A DNA stretch of 64,000 bases from Castanea sativa. Taxonomy: Eukaryota > Streptophyta > Magnoliopsida > Fagales > Fagaceae. Positions 24,400-36,300 of this stretch are shown one piece after another (position 1 is the stretch's first letter; each line of letters begins with the position of its first letter). The DNA is taken from the NCBI RefSeq assembly GCF_040712315.1, contig NC_134014.1, forward strand, positions 40,661,634-40,725,633, written 5' to 3'. Position numbers and translations under genes: made by a program. The notes under the pieces are model-generated. The model was not told the origin of the DNA. It did no database searches and saw only the letters and a list, made by a program, of their open reading frames with translations.

Positions 24400-25725
24400 T
24401 CTCTCTCTCTCTCTAGAAAGTTCTGACTTACAAGTCATATTAAAAACCATTATGGCCCATTTATTATTATTATTTTTTACCAAAACTTGCAAGTCACTGA
24501 CTAATTGAGTGCCATCATTGCAGTGTGGAACTCCAACCCATTACGCAATGAGTTTTCGGCCCAAAGAGAATAGGTTAGAACTTTGGATTGGTGACTTTGG
24601 TATGGAAGTCTCAAATAGGGCTGGCTTTATTTGTCACACAAAAGAGCTTTCACATCAATTACGCAAAAATTATTTGTCTATTTTAAAATAAAAACTTGTA
24701 TTTTTTTAAAGTTAACTATTTTTTAAAACACCTATATTTGATTATCTATTTATTAATTTATTTTATTAAAATATTATTTATTTTATAATTTTTTAACTCT
24801 TTTTACACACAACAATTACCATTCACCATTTTCTTTCACACACAAGAAATGCAAATAAATAATAATAAAAAATCATCCTGCATAAGCTAGAATGACTTAT
24901 ATATTTTCACAAGCATTATAGCAAACCCCTATTTTGCATAATTAGTTCATAATCTAATATAGGTGATTTTTGGGCTTTATTAGCTATATTTTGGGCCTTA
25001 TACTATTTTAAATGCAAGTACAAATGCTCAAGCTTAGGGTTTGTTTATACCATTTCCTTAGATCCCTGATTGAAGGACAAATGGAAAAATTTCTCATTTT
25101 CCTTATTTATTTTTTATTTTTAAAATAAATCAATAATTAGTCAAAGGGTGGCAGTGGCATTGTGGGCGCAGGCATATGATCATGCCTAATACCAAATCCA
25201 AAAAAAGAGAGTACGCATTTGATACAACTTAGCGGTTATTTAGTGACTGTTTTGTGTTTTCAATTTGTATTGGTTTGAGAATTTATTGTCAAAACTTGTT
25301 TTCTTCCGTTGAGAACTTGTTTGTAATGTGTTTCTATACATGAGTGTTTTCATTCCTTTTTCTTTTCTTTTTTCTTTTGTTCAACCACCAAACCTAAAAC
25401 TCACCACCAATGACAAGACCCACAATTGAGAGGGGACGCAGGATGGATCTCGTGATCGGTCTTGCGGTAGATCTCAAGATCAGTCACGGTGGTCTGATTG
25501 CGGTTGGTGGAAAGGAGAATAATTGAGTGACTATTTGGAACTTACTTATTTTCGTTAGTTTCTTTGTATAGTGTCTATCAAAGATATAAATTTTACGCTA
25601 AATGTGTTACAAAAAGCTAAAAATTAGTTTATTTTGAAAAAGTTAAAAAGTTATATTATTTGCACAAAAAAAAAATTGAGACAAAAAGTGAAAAACTAAA
25701 CCTTTTCCAATGATTCCCAATCACA
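24400..25725. other. Intergenic DNA, no gene seen
   Basis: AT-rich with short GA/CT and ATT runs. No coding sequence supported. Confidence 0.45.
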
Positions 25726-25726
25726 C

Positions 25727-25842
<116 letters not shown>

Positions 25843-25844
25843 AT

Positions 25845-26490
25845 ATTGCTCTAGGGATTTTGAGAAAAAAAAACTGAGAGATGTGTCTTCTCGAAAACTA
25901 TTTGTAATATGAAAAATGAAAAAAAAAAAATCTTACAAAACAATTTTTTTTTAAGTAATTGATTGAACAAGAAATTTTTGGTGGGTCCCAATTTTTTATT
26001 TTTAAATTCAGCAACCAAACATGCTATTTTTCATGTTTTTGAAAATGATTTGTTAAAAAATTGTATAGTAACACATTTAAGGTGTTAAAAAAAATTGTAA
26101 TTTAAAAGATATGCAATTTTTAAAGATGAACCAGTGATCAAATGGCTAATAAGTCAATTGAAGAATCGAAAAAAAAAAGTACCTTGGGTGACATCAGCCG
26201 AAACACTTTGATGTTTGGTTGACACCTCTTGATACGTCCATGATATTTAGGGTTTAATCACCCTCTCCCATTGCAAACTAGTGAATCATTAAAAAAGTTA
26301 GTAGTAATCTCACCCAAAAAAAAAAAAAGGAGATATTGCATGTAGAATTTTTTCACCTCCTTTAGTTTAGGAGTTCTTGATATACATGCTTATTAATGAA
26401 AAAATTTCCTTAATTGTAGCCCCCAGTACAGTAGTGGCCTTAATGAATTTGTTGATGTTTCCATTATGGATGAAATTGGTGGGATTAGCT
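25845..26490. other. Intergenic DNA, no gene seen
   Basis: AT-rich with poly(A) runs; no gene or clear element. Confidence 0.4.
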
Positions 26491-26496
26491 CCTTTA

Positions 26497-27131
26497 GGCT
26501 CCGCTGGGGAGGAAGGAATGGAATGGAATGAAAAGAATAATTTTAGAATATTTTTCCCTTCCTTTATTTGGGAGTTTTAATGTAGAAAATGGAAAGTTGA
26601 TTCCCTTATTTGGGAGTTTGAGTGGGAGGGAATGGAATGGATAGGAGGGAACACTCATACCTCTCTACTTCCTTGAAACCTCAAATTTTCATTCCCCCTG
26701 AAATTGGGAGGAATGGGAGGGAATGGAATTAGATTTAATGAATTTTTTACTAAAACTCCCAAAATACCTCTATATATTCAACCCTTTACTTTAAAATAGA
26801 GGTCTAATAGTAATATTGTTATAAAATGATTCTATTATATTCCCTCCATGTTACTCCCAAACAAGATCACTTACATTCCATTTATTTTCATTCATTTCCA
26901 TTCCTTTATTTTAAAACATCCAATCAAGGTTACTTAATTCCATTCCTTTCCCTTACTTAAATACATTCCATTCCATTTCATTCATTTCCATTCCCTTATG
27001 ATCATTCCATTCCATTCCCTTATGAACTCCCAAGCGGAGCCTTAAATATATTCCATTCCATTCCTTTCCATTCCCTTATGATCATGCCATTTCATTCTAT
27101 TCCATTCCCTTATGAACTCCCAAGCGGAGCC
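26497..27131. mobile_element. PIF/Harbinger-type MITE (Tourist-like), TSD TTA
   Basis: Terminal inverted repeats GGCTCCGCTGGGGAG (left) and, reversed, GGCTCCGCTTGGGAG (right), flanked on both sides by TTA (26494-26496 and 27132-27134), the 3-bp target typical of PIF/Harbinger. The interior is rich in GGAATGGAATGG on the left and ATTCCATTCC on the right, so the whole can fold back. The right end is present twice, 90 bp apart (first terminus at 27041, second at 27131), so part of the element has been tandemly duplicated. No coding capacity. Confidence 0.8.
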
Positions 27132-27139
27132 TTAGGGGC

Positions 27140-28565
27140 AAGATTATAAGGCTCTTGCTAGTTGATTCTCATAAATTGAGATTGTGGGCTCTAGATAGCA
27201 TGTCTAACTTTTCGGGTAGATATTGTCCTTAAATTAGTTGGGGCCTTGGGTCAACAAGGCTTAGCTACATTTTTTTTTAAATGTTAATAATATTAAGAAA
27301 CGAGAAAAAAAAAAGAGAGGCTCAAGCAATGTTTGAATGTAGGATAGATAATGTATAAACATATGTTTATTCGTTTGTAAAGATGGACCGTATTAATCTT
27401 GTCATGTTGTGATCATTACTTTATTTTTCTTTCATTTCTTTTGCATACAATGCCAGTGAGTGATATTCATTGCCTTTTCTTCTCTTGGGATTTTTTGAAT
27501 ACGAATAATCTTCTTATTCTTTCTTCTAGCTTGCACCACTTCAAATTTGTCATTTCAAGCTTCATATAAAGTCCATTTGATTATCATATTCATAACCATT
27601 CAATTTGAACAATTCACAATCCCAAACCCAAATCAAAACCCTAATTTCAATTCTAAGAGCAAGTGTCAATTCAAAATCGAAGTGAAAATACTTGGATGAT
27701 ACCCTACAATTCTAAATGGAAGATACCCTACAATTCTAAATGGTGTATCTTCCATTTTGATTGAAGGAATAACATGAAAATACTTGCTTGTTTGTAAACT
27801 TTTGCAAAAGCATAGAGAAATTTGAAAGAAAATAAATTTTTTTAGAAGTATGATCTCCGAGAAAGCTGCTTGATTTTTGTTCAATACAATTTTTTTTTTG
27901 GGTTTGTATTAACTGCTAATTTAAAAAAAAAATTTATTTTCTTAGTTTATGAATTTTTTAATATAAGAAAAAAAAAACCAAAATTATGGAGTTTTGGACA
28001 CTTAACGATAGATCACCTAACGAATATTAACAAGAAAATTGAATTGAATAAAGTTAATAGATTGAATTGAACAAATTTGAAATTACAAGATTCTATTGAA
28101 TTTTAGGCAAAATTAGATTCAATTGAATCAAAGATTTTTTTAATATTTCTTTAACATATATTTTAATAGAGAACTTACATATTTACTGCTACCATCATCC
28201 AACTCTATTACTAGTACTATGTCTCCCCCCCCCCCCCTCCCAAATAGGGGTTGAACCAAGATTCAAACTTAAGGAGGGCCAAAGTTCTTTGTTCAAGAAT
28301 TTTAAAAAATTGGAATATCAATACTAGTGGTTGGCAACAATGCATTATTAACATTAATATTTATAATTTTTTTTTGTATTTTTTCTTTTGAAAAACAATA
28401 ATAGAAATTTATAATAAAAAAAAATTGTAAGTCAATTAACACGTCTTGATATTTTCAAGATCTAACCGAGGTTAGACTGGTTCTTTATTCTATTCACATT
28501 ATAGTTTTTTTTTTTTTTAAATCTATTTATTATTTTCACATAAATCTATACCTAATGACTTCATA
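27140..28565. other. Intergenic DNA, no gene seen
   Basis: AT-rich. The phrase GATACCCTACAATTCTAAATGG occurs twice in a row near 27698-27742 (pattern only) and recurs near 43417 and 46037. A poly(C) run lies at 28222. No supported coding region. Confidence 0.4.
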
Positions 28566-28568
28566 ATG

Positions 28569-28569
<1 letters not shown>

Positions 28570-28630
<61 letters not shown>
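28570..28630. repeat. (TA)n microsatellite
   Basis: About 60 bp of perfect TA repeat. Confidence 0.95.
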
Positions 28631-28633
<3 letters not shown>

Positions 28634-29137
28634 AAAACTATAGTTAAGTTCAAATCAATCTCAAGCATTAATATTCAACGAAAAAAAGGGTGAGACAATT
28701 ATTGGTGTCTTGGTTAAAATTGAGGTAGCATAAGATGTGAGATCTTTTCCTTTGAAAAATTGCAAAGTTGAAAAAAAAAGTAAAAAAAATAAAAAGTTAA
28801 AAGTGTATGTTAAACAATCACATGATAATGGACGATAACTTTGAGCTTTTAACAATTTTTTTTTTTGAAAACTTTAACTAAGTAAATAATAAAGCTTTTC
28901 CCATCTTTACATTAATTTAGCTAAGATACAAAGTTAATTACCAATACACTAATTGCATACATGCTTTGGTACATGGTAGTTTAGGAAAGGCACAAAACAA
29001 TATATTGTTATTGTTTCACATGTGTATTAACATTTATGCATGCATGAAAGTGTGTCCCAAAATTAATAAAACATTAAAAACTAATGAAATTCTGTCATTC
29101 AAAAAAAAAATTCCACAAGTTGAGTTAAAGACACTAA

Positions 29138-29563
29138 GGTTATGTTTGGTAACAGTTTTTGTTTTTTATTTTCGAAAACTTGTTTTTAGGAATATAAAGA
29201 AAAACAATTTTCTTGTATTTTTGAAATCAAAAACATGTTTGGTTAGTTGAAATTAAAAAGATAGTTTTTTGAAGAAAAAAATAGAAAATACTAAAATATG
29301 TTGTTATTAGGATTTGAACTTTAATGTTATCTCATTAAATGAGATAAATTCATTAAATTAAATACATATTTTCATTGACTTTTAAAAATTAAAAGCTGAA
29401 AATAGCCTTTTGCATGTTTTCAATTTCCTTCACAAATTGAGTTTTGAAAACAGTTTTTGTTTTTTGCCCATTTTGAGTTGCCAAACAAGTTTTTTAGTCT
29501 CAAAATAGAAAATTATTTTTGAAAACAGAAAATAAGGGGAAAAAACAGTTACCAAACATACCC
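29138..29563. mobile_element. PIF/Harbinger-type MITE, TSD TAA, absent from copy B
   Basis: Terminal inverted repeats GGTTATGTTTGGTAAC and, reversed, GGGTATGTTTGGTAAC (15 of 16), flanked by TAA on both sides (29135-29137 and 29564-29566). The arms continue into inverted AAAACTTG and TTTTCTATTTT-type stretches. The unfilled target GACATTAAGGGTGTG is preserved in the second copy of the tandem duplication at about 44308-44320, which confirms the ends. Confidence 0.85.
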
Positions 29564-29566
29564 TAA

Positions 29567-30257
29567 GGGTGTGTTTATTTGGAAGTGAAATAGGGTAGAT
29601 GAAAAACTTTGAAGAAAAAATGGGAAGAAAAACTTTTTTGAGTGTGTTTGATTGGGTGGGGAAGAAGGAAAATAAATGGTATGGCCTAGGTGTTTTTTCT
29701 TCGAGTCCACAAAAAAGTTGTCTCTCCAAAATAGAGAGAAAACTGAAAGGAGAAAATGGAGCTACTTAATAGACAAAAATGTCCATGTCCAGTTCTTATC
29801 TTTTTTTTTTGGCTGGGCATGTTGCCTCTTTTTTTTTTTTAATTTATTTTTCTTTGCACGTTGCTCTTTTTTTTCTTTTTCTTTTTTCCTGGGCAAGGGG
29901 TGGCACGTTGCCTCCTTTTTTTCTTTTTTTTTTCCCTCTCTTTTTTCTTTCCTGGAGGTTGCCTTTTTTTTTCAAAAAAAAATTTCCAGGGCTTTGGGTG
30001 TGATAGTTGTTTTTTTTTTTGTTTAATTAGACATGATTTTTATTTTTTAATAATTTGGGTGATTGCTTTTTTTTTTTGGTTGCTTGTCACTTTTTTGTTT
30101 TAATTGTACATCATTTTTTAACAAGAGTATATGAGTAAATTTATATAAACTCACTTTTTCTATCTCTCCACTTTTCCACTCCTAACCAAATAAAAATGAG
30201 AGAAATTAAAATCTTTTTTATCCTCCCACTTTTTCACCCCTCCAACCAAATGGACCC
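29567..30257. mobile_element. PIF/Harbinger-type MITE in duplication copy A
   Basis: Begins GGGTGTGTTTATTTGG and ends CCAACCAAATGGACCC, with TAA on both sides. It abuts the MITE at 29138-29563, sharing one TAA. The partner in copy B (44315-44934) shows the same ends, so this element was present before the duplication. Long T-rich runs inside create spurious open frames (29676-30103). Confidence 0.7.
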
Positions 30258-30261
30258 TAAC

Positions 30262-30850
30262 TGATTCAAGCTCCCAGTGACACTAATTGGTGTGTGGATG
30301 GAGCGATCAGCAGCATAAGAGCTGTCTCTGTGGCTATGAGGTGGAGTCATTTGAGAGGGATAGAGAGCTCTCAAATGAGAAGTGAAAATTAAGTAAAAGC
30401 TATTGAGTTTTTGGGATTTGTTTTGCTAAGATTTGTAATTGATTTGTTGTAATTGTTTTTGTTTAAACAGTGTCTAAAGATTTTTCTTATAATCCTGATA
30501 TGTGAATTGTTTTGTAGATTTTTCTTGTTGTCTAGATTTGTACATTGTCCAAATGTTTGGCTAAAAGTTTTTCTTGATATTCTTGGGATAACTAGACAAC
30601 GAATGATTTGATAAATTTTTCATTTTTGGATTTTATGGGTCAACTTATAAATTTTTTGGGAGAGAGAGGGCCAATGATATTAGTTTTAGAGTTAAAAGTA
30701 AAATTTTTGTGCTAATATATATATATACTAGTGGATTTTTTTTCAAGGCTGAGGGCATGGCCCCACCCCAGCCCCAAGTTAATTCTGTCCCTACCCCTAA
30801 ATACGCTACCTCTAAACATAACCAAAAAGAAAAAGTATATATATGTATGT
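30262..30850. other. Non-coding part of duplication copy A
   Basis: Matches 44938-45520 in copy B. It contains GGGCATGGCCCCACC near 30745, a phrase typical of decayed plant repeats. No gene. Confidence 0.45.
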
Positions 30851-30857
30851 ATGTATA

Positions 30858-31630
30858 TGTGGGGGGTAAAAGCTATTGAATAAATGTTTGGGCTTTGGGC
30901 CTGATCGGTTAGTGCCAGTCTGTTTTGATCAGGGCCTTTAGGCCCACAAGTCAATCTGCACTGTAGTAGTCCGAGGAGTTGTCCGAGGAGGAGTGTCTCC
31001 TCGAACAGGTCCAGCAATGACCCTGAGACTTGCTAAATGGATTAGAGGCAGAACTCTGGAAGAACTGGTGGGTAAGAGGGTGATCCAAGCACCCTTTAGA
31101 AAGCAGAGACATGTGAGAAATATTCAAGGAAAAAGCTGCTACCATCACATTAAAGGCCCTGCATCTACCTCCCTGGCTGCATTAATGTGGAAATGACTTC
31201 CAAACAGTAGGATTCAGTCTCCCTGCTATTATTCGAAGACTTCAAGAAGGTGGTGGATGAGACAAGTATCCAAGGGAAAGATTTGTATGACACGTGGATA
31301 CACCAGTGAAGAAGAAGTATATAAGGAAACGAGAAAGGAAAGAGAAGGGGGATCTGCACTTTCTGCTGAGAAAAATAGGAACTAAGAATTGTAAACTTTG
31401 GCATAAAAAGAGAATATATACACAAATTGTCTTCGGCTTACGTCCGAGGAGGTCTCTTTGTCATATTCGTTTACCATTTGCATAGATTGTGGCACTCTAG
31501 TCTGTTATTCAAACTTCCAACATCCCGAACCTAGATTTCAAACCCATACTCTACAAATTTTATTGTATAAGGCTCATTGGGTCTGAGCCCAACACTTGTT
31601 TTTGGGTTCGGGTACAATTGTGCACTTACA
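30858..31630 (+). repeat. 5' LTR of the Tat element
   Basis: TGTGGGGGG...GTGCACTTACA, 773 bp. Contains CACGTG (31291-31296), a TATA box about 25 bp further on, and CGGCTTACGTCCGAGGAGG near 31436, which is shared with the solo LTR at 19476. Confidence 0.93.
31291..31326 (+). promoter_or_regulatory. LTR promoter: G-box and TATA box
   Basis: CACGTG (31291-31296) and TATATAAGG (31318-31326). The same pair is kept in the 3' LTR near 42480-42513. Transcription would start about 30 bp downstream, near 31350. Confidence 0.6.
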
Positions 31631-31632
31631 AT

Positions 31633-31650
31633 TGGCGCCGTCTGTGGGGA
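31633..31650 (+). other. Primer-binding site
   Basis: TGGCGCCGTCTGTGGGGA, two bases after the LTR. Its complement ends GGCGCCA, consistent with the 3' end of a tRNA. The first nine bases fit plant tRNA-Asp but the rest do not; Tat/Ogre-type elements commonly use related sites. I cannot name the tRNA with certainty. Confidence 0.7.
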
Positions 31651-31997
31651 ATCTAGCGTTGAAGGAATTGGAACATCATGGTAGGCTTGGGTTCGCATCA
31701 TGCAGAATCTCAGGGATCACAGTCCGATGATCTTTTTTAGCGTCTTGAGCATCGGAGGGATCGAAAGAGAAGTGTTCATACCATATATCCTGCCGCGAGT
31801 CATACGCACGGCGGAGACAGTGCCACCCATGAGGATGATGCCAAGATCCCGAACCTACCGTATAGTCTGTTAGTCAAACTTTCAACATCCCGAACCTAGA
31901 TTTCAAATCCATACTCTACAAATTTTATTGTATAAGGCTCATTGGGTCTGAGCCCAACACTTATTTTTGGGTTCGGGTATAATTGTGCACTTACAAT

Positions 31998-32015
31998 TGG
32001 CGCTGTATGTGGGGA
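31998..32015 (+). other. Second, degenerate primer-binding site
   Basis: TGGCGCTGTATGTGGGGA, offset 365 from the first and differing by two bases. It lies behind the duplicated LTR tail. Confidence 0.65.
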
Positions 32016-32042
32016 ATCTAGCGTTGAAGGAATTGGAACATC

Positions 32043-33333
32043 ATGGCAGGCTTGGGTTCGCATCATGTAGAATCTCAGGGATCACAATCCGATGATCTTT
32101 TTGAGCGTCTTGAGCATCGGAGGGATCGAAAGGGAAGTGTTCATACCGTATATCCTGCCGCGAGTCATACGCGCGACGGAGGCAGTGCCACCCATGAGGA
32201 TGATGCCAAGGCCATGCAGAGGGAGATTGGCCACCTCAAGAAGAAGCTGTGCCATGTTAGACGAAGGCAGGCTTCACCCCCATCCAATCCTTCTTCAGGG
32301 GAATCTCGGGGAAGCAGTTACAGTTCAAGGTCCAGGATTCATCCTAGCGAAACCTTCTCTCGCGAAGAGGATGACCTACCAGGTCGTAAGCATAGGAAGC
32401 TTCCTTCCAGGGGCTTGGGGAATGATGCTATGAGCCGAGCATTACACCAACTCTCCAAATCGCCCTTCTCACGCAGGATTGAGAATGGAAGGCTCCCTAG
32501 GCGATTCACCCAGCCCACCTTCACCATTTATAATGGCCGGACAGACCCGGTGGAACATGTGAGCCACTTTAATCAGAGGATGGCGATGCATTCTCATAAC
32601 GAGACCTTGATGTGCAAAGTCTTTCCTTCTAGCCTGGGACCTGTTGCTATGAGATGGTTCAATGGGCTGAAGTCAGGGTCTGTCGGTTCATTCAGGGAAC
32701 TTACTAGGGCATTCGCGTCTCGGTTCATTACATGCAGCAGAGTGCCTCGACTGTTGGACTTGCTATTATCTATGGCCATGAGGGAGAGTGAGACATTGAA
32801 AGCTTACTTCGACAGGTATTGGGAGATGTTCAATGAGATAGATGGAGATTTTGACGAGGTGGCGATTAATACTTTTAAAGTGGGCCTTCCCACTGATCAT
32901 GATTTAAGGAAATCCTTGACCAAAAAACCAGTACGGAGTGTACGTCGCCTCATGGACTGTATTGACGAGTACAAAAGGGTTGAGAAGGTTATCCCGCAGG
33001 AGAGATTACACTGGGCAATCTGGTCTAGCCACTCCTCAAGTAGTTAATACTGTATTTCGAGAACCAGTGCACCAATTGTTGGAAAAGGTCCGTAAGGAAC
33101 CCTACTTCAAATGGCCCAGTAAGATGGCGGGGGACCCTACGAAGCGGAATCAGAACCTTTCTTGCCAGTACCATCAGGATGTGGGTCATACTACCGAGAA
33201 TTGTCGGACCCTCTAGAACCATCTAGAGCAGCTTGTTAGCGAGGGGAAGTTGAAGCAGCACCTGTACTAACCTAATGGGCAAGGCAGTCAGTCAGGTTCA
33301 AATAATCAGAAGAGCAACTCATCTCGGCCGCCC
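32043..33333 (+). pseudogene. gag of the Tat element (frameshifted)
   Basis: Starts at ATG 32043 and is open to about 33000. The core is a retrotransposon Gag domain (TDPVEHVSHFNQRMAMHS at about residues 165-182, then RWFNGLKSGSV and FRELTRAFASRF), which forms the particle that packages the element's RNA. Around 33000 the frame shifts; the continuation is in the other frame from 32938 and holds CQYHQDVGHTTENC, the atypical zinc-knuckle-like motif of this lineage. Two stops follow in that frame (TAG 33214-33216, TAA 33268-33270). Compared with relatives, an Arg/Lys-rich linker before the knuckle seems shortened, suggesting a deletion at the frameshift. Not functional as it stands. Confidence 0.85.
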
Positions 33334-36300
33334 TTGGGAACGATTAACGTCATCTTCACTACACCTGGCAGGACCGGTTCCTATCCAACCACGGTGATGG
33401 CAGTGTCATACTCCCACGCCGAGGAGTCAGGCTCGAAGCTGAAGAGGATCAGAGGGAGTGTGCCTATCTTGGGATTCTCTGATAAGGATAAGGTTGAGAC
33501 TATTCAACCCCATGATGACGCCTTGGTGGCCACATTGAGGAGAGGAAATTACGACGTCAGAAGGGTTATGATCGATCAAGGCAGCGGTGCAGATATTATG
33601 TACCCCGACTTATTCAAGGGGCTTAAGTTGAAACTAGAGGATCTCACTCCTTATGACTCACCATTAATAAGTTTTGAAGGGAAGATTGTTATACCAAAAG
33701 GACAAATTCGATTACTAGTACAGTTTGCTTTGGAAACGGTCGAGGTAGATTTTATTATGGTTGACGCATATTCCCCATACACGGCCATCCTTGCCAGGCC
33801 TTGGCTGCACGCTTTGGGTGCTGTCTCTTCGACTTTGCATGTTAAAGTGAAATTCCTTTCGGGGGGATTTATCGAAGAAATTCTTGGCAGCCAATCAGTG
33901 GCCAGGCAATGCATATCGGCTGCAATACTGCATCAAGCCAAATCAGAGTCCTCGGCCTCGGCTGGGAAGGACTTATAGCAATTAACAACTCTAGCTGCGC
34001 CCGATGCGGTGACAGCGGAGGAGGCCATGTGTGAAGATTTGGAGAGGTTTCTCATAGCCGATGACCCCAAAAGGTTCTTTCAAGTTGGTATACGGTTACC
34101 ACACCAAGAGAAGATGGAATTGGTGAAGTTTTTGAAGGACAATATCAATGTCTTTGCCTGGGATCCCTATGAGGCTCCGGGGGTTAACCTAAGCTTCATT
34201 TGCCATCATTTGAACGTCAACCCTGCCGTTGTTCCTAGGAGGCAGCCACCTCGGCGTTCCTCCAAAGAGCATTCCGAGGCTGTCAAAGAAGAAGTGCTCA
34301 AGCTCAAAAGGGCTAGGGCTATTAAAGAAGTTTTCTACCCGGAGTGGTTGGCGCATACAGTTGTGGTGAAAAAGAAGAACGGAAAGTGGAGAGTATGTGT
34401 GGACTTCACAGACCTGAACAAAGCCTACCCAAATGACTCGTTCCCGATGCCACACATCGATCAGCTTGTGGATGCTACGATTGGGCATCCTCGGATGAGT
34501 TTTTTAGATGCTTTCCAGGGTTATCACCAAATACCATTGGCGTTTGGTGATCAGGAGAAGACTGCTTTCATCACTCAAACAGGTAACTATCACTATAAAG
34601 TGATGCCGTTCGGATTGAAAAATGTCGGGGCTACTTACCAAAGGATGATGACCAGAATATTTGAATCGCAACTTGGAAAGACCGTTGAGGTATATGTGGA
34701 TGATATGGTAGTGAAGAGTAAGACAGTACCTACGCATGTGAAAGATCTGGACGACACCTTTCAAATACTTAGAAAGTACAAGTTGCACCTTAACGCCTCA
34801 AAGTGTTCTTTTGGAGTGGGTTCCAGAAAGTTCCTAGGCTACATGGTGACTCATAGAGGAATAGAGGTGAATCCGGCACAGGTCAGAGCCATTTAGAGCT
34901 TGCAACCACCTCGGAATCCGAAGAAAGTTCAGAAGTTGACCGGGATGATCGCTGCTCTCAGCAGATTTATCTCTCGGTCAGCTGACAGGTGCAGACCTTT
35001 TTTTCAACTGTTAAATAAATGGAAAGGATTCCAATGGTCCGAGGAGTGCGCTTTAGCTTTCTAGCGACTTAAGGAATATCTTTCTCGGCCACCCATTATG
35101 TCTCGGCCGGAGGTTGATGAAATCCTGTTTGCATATCTAGCTGTGGCCGTCCAAGCAGTCAGCCTAGTCCTTATAAGGGACGACGGCGGGGTGCAAAGAC
35201 CGGTCTATTATGTCAGCAAATCCTTGAATGAAGCTGAGGTGCGTTACTTGCCTTTAGAAAAGGCACTTCTGGCTGTAGTCCATGCCACGCGGAAGCTTCC
35301 TCACTATTTCCAGTCTCACACCGTTGTGGTTTTGACCCAACTGCCTCTCAAGTCAGTGTTACGCAGTGCTGACTACTCGGGAAGGGTAGCTAAGTGGGGA
35401 ACTATTTTGGGAGCTTTTGATATCAAATACATGCCACGCACCTCGGTGAAGGGTCAGGTTCTCGCGGATTTGGTGGCAGAGTTTGCTGAACCATTGTTGG
35501 AAGAAACTGCGAAGGAATCACACATGGATGAAGAATTAGTTGGCATAATTATGAACAAAGGACCTCCAATGTGGAAAGTGTCCGTTGATGGGGCAGCCAA
35601 CTAGAGGGGGTCTGGTGTTGGACTTGTTTTGGTATCCCTTGAGGGAGTCTCGTCTTCAAAAAATCATTGAGATTAGCGTTCTCGGCAACTAATAACGAGG
35701 CCGAGTACGAAGCGGTCTTGGTTGGTATGAACATGGTACGTAGAATAGGGGGAAAGGAAGTTCATATGTTCTCGTGTTCTTAGTTATTTGTAGGCCAAGT
35801 GACGGGGCATGGAGGCTAGGGATCCAAGAATGCAAGAGTACCTGACCCAGGTCAAATGTTTACAATCCGAGTTTGATTCTTTTATACTTTCTCACGTTTC
35901 TAGAAGTGGAAACACACATGCGGACTCGTTGGCCACTTTGGCGACATCCTCAACTTAGTGTTTGCCTAGGATTATCCTCGTTGAAGACTTGCTAAAACCA
36001 ACTCTGACCACTAAAAGTGTCGTCCGTATCCATTTGATAAGGCCTAGACCTAGTTGGATTGACCCTGTGATATCTTTTCTAAAAAGCGATATTCTTCCCG
36101 AGGACAAGTTTGAAGCAAATAAGATTCGTCGAAAGGCGCCTCGTTTCTGGTTGTCCGAGGATCAGAAATTGTATAAACGCTCCTTCTTCGGACCATATTT
36201 GCTATGTGTACATCCTGAGGCAACGTAGGCACTTTTGGAAGAATTACATGAGGGAATTTGCAGAAGCCATACTAGGGGAAGGTCCTTAGCCCATAGAGCT

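Larger units (their letters stand above)
31499..32210 (+). repeat. 365-bp tandem duplication of LTR end, primer site and gag start
   Basis: 31499-31845 and 31864-32210 align at a constant offset of 365. Each copy holds the last 132 bp of the LTR, the primer-binding site, the leader and the first codons of gag. The junction (31846-31863) contains ATCCCGAACCT, which also occurs inside the LTR end near 31523, pointing to a template switch. The first gag stub stops early at TTTTTTAG near 31737; the second copy reads on into gag. Confidence 0.85.

Noticed and set aside
29676..30103. Phe-rich open frames on the plus strand
   Set aside because: They are poly(T) runs inside a MITE that appears in both copies of the tandem duplication with different lengths.
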